Source: Dehalococcoidia bacterium (GTDB lineage Bacteria > Chloroflexota > Dehalococcoidia > Lucifugimonadales > VXLM01). From it: a stretch of DNA of 35,091 nt. The stretch spans positions 1-35,091 of the forward strand of contig VXLM01000012.1 of assembly GCA_009841605.1 (NCBI GenBank), given 5' to 3'. Both the position numbers and the translations under genes were made by a program. The notes under the pieces are model-generated. The model worked only from the letters and a program-made list of their open reading frames with translations, was not told the origin of the DNA and did not search any database. Below, piece by piece: positions 8,431 to 14,604 of this stretch (position 1 is its first letter; every line of letters starts with the position of its first letter).

Positions 8431-9504
8431 TCATTGGCTTGTCCGCCGCACGTCCATGGCAACGTAGGCCTTTGAGTAGACGGCGCCCCGGTCTAGCACG
8501 ACCTTGAAGTGGTTAATGATCTGCCGAACCTGATACATGCCGTCCTGGCCAAAGAACATATCCAGATTTGGCCATTCCCGCAGCCCGTCAGCTTTGGCCG
8601 GAAGGCACCAACCCCTCTCTACCAACCGGTCGATCGGCAGCTTCCACCCCGTGCGGTCCAGGAGGAACGGCTGGCTCCTGGGAGAACCTTGCGTTCTCTT
8701 CCGGGTGAGTTCGAGATCCAAGCGCGGTAACACGCCTTGCGAGGTTACGCTGATGCCAAGTCCGCAACTCGGAGAGACCAGCCCGGCAAACTCGGAGAGG
8801 ATGGCCACGGCCTGCGACGGATCGCCGGGCCACTGAACTCGCCTCAGTCCTTCAGCGACTTTGGCGCCGTCCACTCCCAAGGCCACCAACCGGATGGCCC
8901 GCTCGGCCCGGCCCGGCATTACGCCAGCGTGAGACACATACACGCCGCAGTCTGCCAAAGCGGCACAAGCCTGCTCCACGTGGCACGATTCGGCGACGTC
9001 CGGAGCCCAGCCGGCTACGGACCGCAAAGCGGCAACCAGTGCGGCAGGGTCCTTGTACAGCTCCACCGGATCGGGCTCGGGGTAGCCGCTAGGTACGATG
9101 AATACTCCCGGTACGCCGTACTGCCCCGGAGGCGATCTGGAAAGGTCGTACTCCAGGATTATCCCTTTCCCAGTGCGAGTGAGGAATGAGTCGGAATGGT
9201 GGGCCTGTTCGTCGAGAAAGGTTGTGAATTCGGTACCTACCAGCTCCGCAGCGGTTGCTTCGGTCAGACGCCGGCAAAATTCGGCGAGGCCGGTATGGGG
9301 CGAGGAGATGACAAAGAAGTCCCCAGTGGGAGTGGGGTCGGAGAGGTGAAACTCAAACCCGAAGCGTGAGTCCGCTGCACAGGCGGGCAGGCGGTTCGCC
9401 AGCGGTTGCAGTCTCTCCCACCCCGAGCCGCCGAGCAGCGCGGCAGGGAAGAGGCTCCGCAGGTCTTCCAGCAGGCTGCCGAACGAACTGTACTCAGCAT
9501 TCAC
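8431..9504 (-). CDS. Protein of unknown family in the RiPP cluster (candidate modification enzyme or partner of the flavin oxidase)
   Basis: I do not recognise this family. From GTG 9504 the product has 357 residues with no signal peptide or membrane segment, so it is probably cytoplasmic. Recurrent strand-like segments (FGFEFHLSDP, AIRLVALGV, PRLDLEL) and a C-terminal block VRQIINHFKVVLDRG ending SKAYVAMDV suggest an alpha/beta enzyme-like fold. The five Cys show no CxxC pair, and there are no obvious nucleotide-binding, radical SAM or YcaO motifs. The GTG start is preceded by GGAG nine bases away; an in-frame TTG at 9549 would add 15 residues and has no better ribosome site. It lies between precursor 2 and the flavin oxidase, in the same direction, and may act with the oxidase. 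Confidence 0.75.
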   Translation of the reverse strand: MNAEYSSFGSLLEDLRSLFPAALLGGSGWERLQPLANRLPACAADSRFGFEFHLSDPTPTGDFFVISSPHTGLAEFCRRLTEATAAELVGTEFTTFLDEQAHHSDSFLTRTGKGIILEYDLSRSPPGQYGVPGVFIVPSGYPEPDPVELYKDPAALVAALRSVAGWAPDVAESCHVEQACAALADCGVYVSHAGVMPGRAERAIRLVALGVDGAKVAEGLRRVQWPGDPSQAVAILSEFAGLVSPSCGLGISVTSQGVLPRLDLELTRKRTQGSPRSQPFLLDRTGWKLPIDRLVERGWCLPAKADGLREWPNLDMFFGQDGMYQVRQIINHFKVVLDRGAVYSKAYVAMDVRRTSQ

Positions 9505-9642
9505 GGGCTGCGTCTCCGGTATTTGACCGGTACGAGCACACGCCCACAAGCTGAGCGCCTGCCGGAAGCACCATCGTTCAAATCTCCGGCGAGTCTCGAT
9601 AGGCTGATGGGGCCGGGGATCAGTCGTGTCGTATGGCGGTGG

Positions 9643-9918
9643 TCACGATATATTGACTGTGTCCCAATTGACGTCGACACCGGCGGCGATCTCTGCCAAC
9701 TCCTCTTCCGTGAGGCGATCGGACAAAGGCAGGACCACGTGTGCGCTGGTGGCGTCGTCCTCATGCACCTGAATGGTGAACCGCTCAGGGATGGAGACGC
9801 CCAACTCGGCCGAAATGACGGGCCTAGGGTCCGCAACTAGCTTCGCGCGGAACTCAGCATCCTCCGTGGCCCTTTTCATGATGTGGACCTTCATCTCGTT
9901 CATTGTTGTAGTTGCCAC
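9643..9918 (-). CDS. NHLP-leader RiPP precursor peptide 2
   Basis: This precursor has 91 residues. The leader contains DAEFRAKLVADPRPVISAEL, then GVSIPERFTIQVHED, then SAHVVLPLSDRL, and ends TEEELAEIAAG. The predicted core is the 11-residue VDVNWDTVNIS, with a single Trp and no Cys. The core starts with the same VDV as precursor 4. The start is GTG at 9918, nine bases after a perfect AGGAGG. It is the last precursor before the unknown gene and the flavin oxidase, with a 138-base gap after its stop. The leader keeps the whole NHLP pattern. Confidence 0.9.
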   Translation of the reverse strand: MATTTMNEMKVHIMKRATEDAEFRAKLVADPRPVISAELGVSIPERFTIQVHEDDATSAHVVLPLSDRLTEEELAEIAAGVDVNWDTVNIS

Positions 9919-9981
9919 GTTCCTTCACCTCCTGAACTGATTGCTCCGCCGGATTCTCAGGTCGCTCACCACCACCACCAC

Positions 9982-10009
9982 CATACCCGCGAAGACGGGT
10001 ATCCACAGG
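9982..10009. repeat. REP-like hairpin between precursors 2 and 3
   Basis: A perfect 7-bp stem, ATACCCG (9983-9989) with CGGGTAT (9996-10002), encloses the loop CGAAGA and is followed by CCA. It has the layout of the hairpins at 23311 and 23487 (ATTCCTGC, loop GAAG, GCAGGAAT, CCA). So it is probably a member of a dispersed genomic repeat family with compensatory stem changes. It lies between two precursor genes and might stabilise mRNA or mark a past recombination point. A run of CAC/ACC triplets precedes it. Confidence 0.5.
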
Positions 10010-10041
10010 CGTGGGGCGTTCCGCTTATCAACTCTGAACAC

Positions 10042-10335
10042 TTACAGATTGTTCATGTCATCTTCCAACTGATCCATGGACTCCTGCCCCCAGTTGCCAC
10101 CGGCAACCTGTGCCAACTCCTCTTCAGTAAGGCGGTCGGTCATAGGCAGCACCATATGGGCCGTGGTGGCACTGTCCTCGTATACCTGTACATTGAACCC
10201 GTCAGGGATGGAGACCCCGAACTCCACAGATATCACGGACTTGGGGTCCGCGACCAGACGTGTCCGAAAGTCCTCGCTCTCATCCGCCCTGGCGACGAGG
10301 TGTGCCTTCATTTCGCGCATGGTCATGGTTGTCAT
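10042..10335 (-). CDS. NHLP-leader RiPP precursor peptide 3
   Basis: This precursor has 97 residues. The leader runs through MKAHLVARADESEDFRTRL, VADPKSVISVEFGVSIPDG, SATTAHMVLPMTDRL and ends TEEELAQVAGG, a classical double-glycine cleavage site. The predicted core NWGQESMDQLEDDMNNL has one Trp, one Ser and no Cys, and is acidic. ATG 10335 follows AGGAGG by seven bases. The leader is nearly identical to that of precursor 4, and 79 consecutive bases are the same (10238-10316 and 10539-10617). The cores are unrelated, which is the typical result of duplication followed by core diversification. Confidence 0.92.
   Translation of the reverse strand: MTTMTMREMKAHLVARADESEDFRTRLVADPKSVISVEFGVSIPDGFNVQVYEDSATTAHMVLPMTDRLTEEELAQVAGGNWGQESMDQLEDDMNNL
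10238..10316 (-). repeat. 79-bp exact direct repeat in precursor 3 leader (partner at 10539-10617)
   Basis: This stretch is identical base for base to 10539-10617, an offset of 301 bases. It encodes the N-terminal half of the leader (about MKAHL to VADPK). The surrounding leader DNA is also similar, and divergence rises abruptly in the core. This indicates a recent duplication or gene conversion between precursors 3 and 4. Confidence 0.85.
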
Positions 10336-10375
10336 GGTTTCACCTCCTTTTTTTTCGGCTTACCGGCCGCTCGAT

Positions 10376-10636
10376 CTAGACCGGATAAACGTCGACACCG
10401 GCGGCGACCTCAGCCAACTCCTCTTCAGTGAGCCGGTCGGTCATGGGCAGCACCATATGGGCTGTGGTGGCGCTGTCCTCATGCACCTGCACGATGAACC
10501 CATCAGGGATGGAGACCCCGAACTCCGCAGATATCACAGACTTGGGGTCCGCGACCAGACGTGTCCGAAAGTCCTCGCTCTCATCCGCCCTGGCGACGAG
10601 GTGTGCCTTCATTTCGCTAACAGTTCGATTTGCCAT
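10376..10636 (-). CDS. NHLP-leader RiPP precursor peptide 4 (very short core)
   Basis: This precursor has 86 residues from ATG 10636, which follows AAGGAG by seven bases. The frame is open further upstream to 10729, but that extension has no leader similarity. The leader reads MKAHLVARADESEDFRTRL, then VADPKSVISAEFGVSIPDG, then SATTAHMVLPMTDRL and ends TEEELAEVAAG. Only six residues follow (VDVYPV), with one Tyr and no Cys, Ser or Thr. VDV is shared with the start of the core of precursor 2. A hexapeptide core leaves little room for crosslinks other than ones through Tyr, the backbone or the termini. It could also be a decayed core, although the frame and leader are intact. Confidence 0.88.
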   Translation of the reverse strand: MANRTVSEMKAHLVARADESEDFRTRLVADPKSVISAEFGVSIPDGFIVQVHEDSATTAHMVLPMTDRLTEEELAEVAAGVDVYPV

Positions 10637-10743
10637 GGCATTGCTCCTTCTCTCACTCTTGTCGCCTATCGCACCCCTCGGGGCTCCAAATGATCGTGCA
10701 AGGGACGTGGCAGGCAACTCTTCCACCAACCCCGCCGGCTAAT

Positions 10744-11038
10744 TCAACCTGGGAGGTCCTGCTCCGATGGCGAAGGAAGCAGTCCTGGCCAACCCTCACC
10801 ACCGGCAACCATCTCCAATTCCGACTCGGCAAGAAGTTCGAATAGCGGCAGGATCAAGTGCCTGGTGGTGGTAGTGTTCTGATGCACCTGGATGTCAAAC
10901 CACTCGGGCAGGTTAATGCCGAAACACCTCCGAAATCGCGGCCTTGGGGTCATCAATCAGCTGGGCCCGGAAGCCCTCGTCCTCTGCGGCTTTCGCCGGG
11001 ATGCGAGGTCCTATTTCACCCGAATACGAGAACGCCAT
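10744..11038 (-). pseudogene. Frameshifted NHLP precursor peptide 5
   Basis: From ATG 11038, preceded by GGAGG eight bases away, the frame reads AEDEGFRAQLIDDPKAAIS then EVFRH and a TAA stop. Removing one base from the TTT run at 10922-10924 restores EVFGINLPEWFDIQVHQ, TTTRHLILPLFELLAE and SELEMVAGG, the rest of an NHLP leader. The core would then be EGWPGLLPSPSEQDLPG (one Trp, no Cys), ending at TGA 10744-10746. So one extra base breaks an otherwise full-length 97-residue precursor. It may be a true pseudogene or a sequencing/assembly error. It is the first gene of the upstream RiPP unit and faces the divergent kinase gene. Confidence 0.8.
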
Positions 11039-11092
11039 AGCTTCAACCTCCATCTTGCCTGCGAACGCTCCCTATGACTCTACCACAGCATG

Positions 11093-11145
11093 TGTAACCG
11101 AGATGTGACGATTGGTCTGAATTGCCATGACCGCTTGTGACGATT
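11093..11145. promoter_or_regulatory. TGTRAC direct repeats in the divergent promoter region (candidate response-regulator operator)
   Basis: Copies begin at 11093 (TGTAACCGAGA), 11104 (TGTGACGATT) and 11136 (TGTGACGATT). The first two are 11 bases apart, the usual spacing of OmpR-family half-sites, and the third is 32 bases on, about three helical turns. The last copy overlaps the predicted -35 of the kinase gene. Related TGTAA repeats occur in the control region of precursor 1. The binding role is inferred. Confidence 0.45.
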
Positions 11146-11163
11146 CGCCGCTTTTGGCATAAT
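11135..11163 (+). promoter_or_regulatory. Predicted sigma-70-type promoter of the hybrid kinase gene
   Basis: A -35 element TTGTGA (11135-11140) and a -10 element CATAAT (11158-11163) are separated by 17 bases. Transcription should start near 11170, about 29 bases before the chosen ATG. The -10 lies inside the conserved 27-bp element and the -35 overlaps a TGTGAC repeat, consistent with autoregulation. Confidence 0.55.
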
Positions 11164-11173
11164 TGACCCTGTT
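11147..11173 (+). repeat. Conserved 27-bp element, copy B
   Basis: This is the partner of copy A at 6874-6900, with 24 of 27 identical bases in the same orientation. It includes the predicted -10 of the kinase gene. The pair suggests that the control region in front of a precursor was duplicated together with the precursor block. One copy now serves each minus-strand RiPP unit. Confidence 0.7.
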
Positions 11174-11198
11174 CTGGCCAACCCACACGCCCGTGGGG

Positions 11199-13592
11199 AT
11201 GAGAGCGGCGGGATCCTTAGAGTCCTATCGAGGTGACGAGTTGAACCAACCGGAAGACTTGATGCGACGGATACGGGAGATGGAGGAGCGCCTCTCGCGC
11301 CTGAGCGAGGCCGGCCTCCGCATCAACGAGAGCCTGGACTTCGACACGGTGCTGCAGGAGGTGGTGGACAGCGCCCGGGCGCTGACGGCCTCACGCTACG
11401 GGGCGATCACCATCCCGGGTGAAGTCTTCCGGCGCCCCGCGTTCATCGCCTCCGGTCTGACCGAGGAGGAGCATCAGGGTTTATGGGACATGCCCGAGGG
11501 ACTGGGATTCTTCGAGTATCTCAGCGGACTTGAGGAGCCCCTGCGGGTCTCGGACATAGACAGCCACATGAAGGCATTGAACATGCCTGATTTCATGCCC
11601 TCAGTGCCGCTGGGCTCCCTGCTGGTGGCCCCGATTCGCCACCTGGGAGCCGGGGTCGGCACGATCTATCTGGCCCATGAGACGGGCGGCGGGGAGTTCA
11701 CCCGGGAGGACGAGGAGACCCTCGTGATGTTCGCGTCCCAGGCGGCGCTGGTCATCGCCAACGCACGCAGGCACCGGGAGGAGCGGCGGGCCAGGGCGGA
11801 CCTGGAAACGCTGATGGACACCTCCCCCGTCGGCGTGGTGGTCTTCGACGCCCTGACGGGAGCTCCAAAATCCTTCAACCGGGAGGCCGGCAGGATCGTC
11901 GACAGCCTGCGGAACCCTGACCAGACGCCGGAGGAATTGCTGGACATGCTGATCTTCAGGCGGGCCGACGGGCGGGAGGTCTCCCTGCGGGAGTTCCCGA
12001 TGGCCGAGCTGATGAGCGTCGGGGAGACCGTACGCGCCGAGGAGATCGTCATGCGGGTTCCCGACGGACGGAGCGTCACGGTGCTGCTCAACGCCACGCC
12101 CATCCTCTCCGACGAGGGCGCAGTCGAGTCGGTGGTGGTCGCTATGCAAGACATGGCGGACGTGCAGGAGATGGAGCGTCTGCGGGCCGAGTTTCTGGCG
12201 ATGGTCAGCCACGAGCTAAGGGCCCCTCTCACCTCCATCAAGGGGTCCGCCGCTACCGTGCTGGAATCCGCAGGGGATGTTGACCCCGCAGTGGTCCGTC
12301 AGTTCTTCAGGATCATCGAAGACCAGGCCGATCACATGCACGCCATGGTCGCCGACCTCCTGGACGTGGCCCGGATCGAGACGGGCACGCTGCCGGTCAG
12401 TCCCGAACCCGCTGAGGTGGCCCTGCTGCTGGACCGGGCGAGGAGCGGTTTCACCAACACAGGGGGCAAGAACAACCTCACCATCCACGTCGAACCGAAC
12501 CTGCCCCTGGTCATGGCGGACAGGCGACGCATTGTCCAGGTGCTCGGCAACCTGCTGTCCAACGCGGCCCGCAACTCCCCGGAATCGTCCGTCATCAAGG
12601 TGAGGGCCGTGCGGGACGGCGTTCACGTCGCGGTCTCGGTGGCCGATGAGGGGCGCGGCATCCCGGTCGAGAGCCTTCCCAACCTGTTCCGCAAATTCTC
12701 CAGGGGGCAGTCCGAGCAGCAGGCAGGGGACACGGGGCTGGGCCTCTCCATTTGCAAGGGCATAGTGGAGGCGCACGGGGGCCGCATCTGGGCCGAGAGC
12801 GACGGTCCGGGAACGGGGGCGTGCTTCACCTTCACGCTCCCATCGGTCGAGGACGCGACCGGCCGATTTCCATCGACCCCGACGAGTGAGGCGAAGGAAG
12901 TGGAGGAACGGGTGCGGGTCCTCGCGGTGGACGACGACCCCAACGACCTTCGCTACGTCCGCGACACCCTCGCCAAGTCGGGCTACGACCCGGTCGTGAC
13001 CGGGGAGCCGGAGGAGGCGCTCCGCCTCGTGGAGGAGGAAAGGCCGGAGCTCGTGCTGCTGGACTTGATGCTTCCGGGAACGGACGGCATCGAGCTGATG
13101 AAGGACATCCTCGATGTGGCGGACGTGCAGGTCATCTTCCTCTCAGCCTACGGACGTGAGGAGCAGATCGCCAGGGCCTTCGACATGGGGGCCGCCGATT
13201 ACGTCGTCAAGCCCTTCTCGGCGACGGAGCTCTCGGCGAGGATCAGGGCGGCTTTGCGCAGGAGGGCGGCCGCAGAGCCGTCGGAGCCCTATGTGTTGGG
13301 CGACCTGACCGTCGACTACGCCAGGCGCAGCGTGGTCCTGGCCGGCCGTCCCATATATCTCACGCCGATTGAGCTCCGGGTGTTGACCGAGCTTTCGGCC
13401 AACGCCGGGCGGGTGCTGACCTACGAGCGCCTTCTGAGTAGGGTGTGGGGCAGGACGGCCGACGAGGACGTGCGGCCCCTGCGCACCATCGTCGGCAAGC
13501 TCCGCCGCAAGCTCGGCGACGACGCCGACTACCCCACGTACATCTTCACCGAGCCCCGCATCGGCTACCGGATGCCGGCGGGAGAGAGGTAG
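11199..13592 (+). CDS. Hybrid sensor histidine kinase / response regulator with OmpR-type DNA-binding domain
   Basis: This one-piece two-component system has 797 residues from ATG 11199. In order it has a GAF domain (about 35-190), a PAS-like segment (about 195-315) and a HisKA dimerisation domain with phospho-acceptor His338 in VSHELRAPL. The ATPase follows, with NLLSNAARNSPESS, DEGRGIP and GTGLGLSI. The receiver domain starts near residue 572 (VRVLAVDDDP) with Asp622 in LLDLMLPG and Lys in VVKPF. Last is a winged-helix Trans_reg_C domain (about 698-795). There is no membrane segment, so it senses a cytoplasmic signal. The frame is open up to TTG 11163, but that codon lies in the -10 region. 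It is divergent from the RiPP genes and likely controls them and itself. Confidence 0.9.
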   Translation: MRAAGSLESYRGDELNQPEDLMRRIREMEERLSRLSEAGLRINESLDFDTVLQEVVDSARALTASRYGAITIPGEVFRRPAFIASGLTEEEHQGLWDMPEGLGFFEYLSGLEEPLRVSDIDSHMKALNMPDFMPSVPLGSLLVAPIRHLGAGVGTIYLAHETGGGEFTREDEETLVMFASQAALVIANARRHREERRARADLETLMDTSPVGVVVFDALTGAPKSFNREAGRIVDSLRNPDQTPEELLDMLIFRRADGREVSLREFPMAELMSVGETVRAEEIVMRVPDGRSVTVLLNATPILSDEGAVESVVVAMQDMADVQEMERLRAEFLAMVSHELRAPLTSIKGSAATVLESAGDVDPAVVRQFFRIIEDQADHMHAMVADLLDVARIETGTLPVSPEPAEVALLLDRARSGFTNTGGKNNLTIHVEPNLPLVMADRRRIVQVLGNLLSNAARNSPESSVIKVRAVRDGVHVAVSVADEGRGIPVESLPNLFRKFSRGQSEQQAGDTGLGLSICKGIVEAHGGRIWAESDGPGTGACFTFTLPSVEDATGRFPSTPTSEAKEVEERVRVLAVDDDPNDLRYVRDTLAKSGYDPVVTGEPEEALRLVEEERPELVLLDLMLPGTDGIELMKDILDVADVQVIFLSAYGREEQIARAFDMGAADYVVKPFSATELSARIRAALRRRAAAEPSEPYVLGDLTVDYARRSVVLAGRPIYLTPIELRVLTELSANAGRVLTYERLLSRVWGRTADEDVRPLRTIVGKLRRKLGDDADYPTYIFTEPRIGYRMPAGER

Positions 13593-13625
13593 ATCTTGTT
13601 GGAATCAAATGGAAGGTGGAAATAG

Positions 13626-14078
13626 ATGAGGTCGAAGCTATCGGAGTTCATACCCCTCACGGCGCTTACGGCGGGAATTGTCCTTATGGCCGCGGCAGCC
13701 TGCGGCGGCGATGATGAGGAGACGGGTGCTGCTCAGCAGGCCGCAACGGTGATGCCGACCACAGAGTCGGGCGCGCCTGCCCTCCCGCTCAACACACCGA
13801 CGCCGTCTGCCAATGAGCCCGTCCTAGGGGAGATAGAGACTGCGGCGCGGAAGCTTCTGGCCGACGAGCTAGGAGCAGACGAGGGAGACTTCAGGCTCGA
13901 TAGCTCCGAGGGGGTGGAATGGTCCGACGCCGGCCTGGGATGCCCGAAGGAAGGCTATGCCTACGCCCAGGTCATCACTCCGGGCCACAAGCTGATCTTC
14001 GACCACGCTGGTACATCCCACGCGGTGCATACCAACTCCGATGGCTCCCATATGGTCATCTGCGAAGACGGGCAGTAG
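13626..14078 (+). CDS. Small secreted lipoprotein of unknown function
   Basis: The product has 150 residues. It has a signal peptide with a lipobox (LMAAAAC, modified Cys at about 27), a GGDDEE start to the mature part, and a low-complexity Pro/Thr linker (about 40-65). A compact C-terminal domain follows (about 67-150). That domain carries WSDAGLGCPKEGYAYAQV and VHTNSDGSHMVIC, whose two Cys could form a disulphide. The pattern occurs in Chloroflexota-type extracellular proteins as I recall it, but I assign no function. It starts 33 bases after the kinase stop, with a GGAAGGTGGA stretch upstream of its ATG, so it may be cotranscribed with the kinase and serve as an envelope component or sensor. 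Confidence 0.75.
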   Translation: MRSKLSEFIPLTALTAGIVLMAAAACGGDDEETGAAQQAATVMPTTESGAPALPLNTPTPSANEPVLGEIETAARKLLADELGADEGDFRLDSSEGVEWSDAGLGCPKEGYAYAQVITPGHKLIFDHAGTSHAVHTNSDGSHMVICEDGQ

Positions 14079-14331
14079 CGCTTCAAGTCAAACTCGTCGA
14101 GCGATAATGTTCCGTTTGCTCCGAGTCGGTTGACTTTCCAGGGGGAGTGTTTAGGCACGACTGCAATCATTTCATAACCGAAGGGCTAACCTGCCGAACT
14201 ACATTGCGCGGTGTGTTGGGAGAGTCAAGAATGAACCGGCAACGCCAAGCAAACGGAACCCCAATCAGGGCTATTTCAGCTACGATCCACGAGCAACTGA
14301 GGAACTCTTGGAGGCGCGAGAGAAAGTCCGA

Positions 14332-14421
14332 TGGCGGAGAGTGTGGGATTCGAACCCACGGTACCCTTGCGGGCACACACGATTTCCAGTCGTGCCCAAT
14401 CGTCCACTCTGGCAACTCTCC
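14332..14421 (-). tRNA. tRNA-Ser (anticodon GGA)
   Basis: The minus strand gives a 90-base cloverleaf. The acceptor stem is GGAGAG with CTCTCC, the T-loop reads GGTTCGAATCC, and there is a long class II variable arm typical of tRNA-Ser. The anticodon GGA is encoded at 14385-14387. The discriminator base is G and the CCA end is encoded. It lies 61 bases downstream of the second tRNA-Ser. Confidence 0.95.
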
Positions 14422-14482
14422 GCAACGAATCGAACGGGAGAATGGAGTCTAGCGATCCGTTCGTAGCGGTGTCTTAAGCAAG

Positions 14483-14572
14483 TGGCGGAGAGAGTGGGAT
14501 TCGAACCCACGATGGAGTTGCCCCCATACCGGTTTTCGAGACCGGCGCATTCGTCCGCTCTGCCATCTCTCC
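14483..14572 (-). tRNA. tRNA-Ser (anticodon CGA)
   Basis: The minus strand gives a 90-base cloverleaf with the same GGAGAG/CTCTCC acceptor stem, T-loop GGTTCGAATCC and a long variable arm. The anticodon CGA lies at 14536-14538. Discriminator G and CCA are encoded. It is the upstream member of a tRNA-Ser pair. Confidence 0.95.
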
Positions 14573-14589
14573 GGGACGCCTACGTTCCG

Positions 14590-14598
14590 ATTATAGCA
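14590..14598 (-). promoter_or_regulatory. Extended -10 promoter of the tRNA-Ser pair
   Basis: On the minus strand TGCTATAAT forms a consensus extended -10 element. It lies 17 bases upstream of the tRNA-Ser(CGA) 5' end and just past the stop of the VOC gene. No good -35 is visible, as is common for extended -10 promoters. It probably drives both tRNA genes. Confidence 0.55.
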
Positions 14599-14604
14599 TA
14601 GAGA

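Noticed and set aside
8346-8462. N-terminal extension of the flavin oxidase from TTG 8462
   Set aside because: It overlaps the upstream gene by 32 bases and adds 39 residues without similarity to the FAD domain; ATG 8345 fits better.
9967-9984. CAC/ACC triplet run that might suggest a vector-derived histidine tag
   Set aside because: It lies between two natural genes, is out of any supported frame, and is followed directly by a genomic hairpin repeat.
6438-11038. Spliceotide, lanthipeptide or azole (TOMM) product type
   Set aside because: Cores lack Cys, lack the XYG splice motif, and several lack Ser/Thr; no radical SAM, LanM or YcaO protein is visible in the window.
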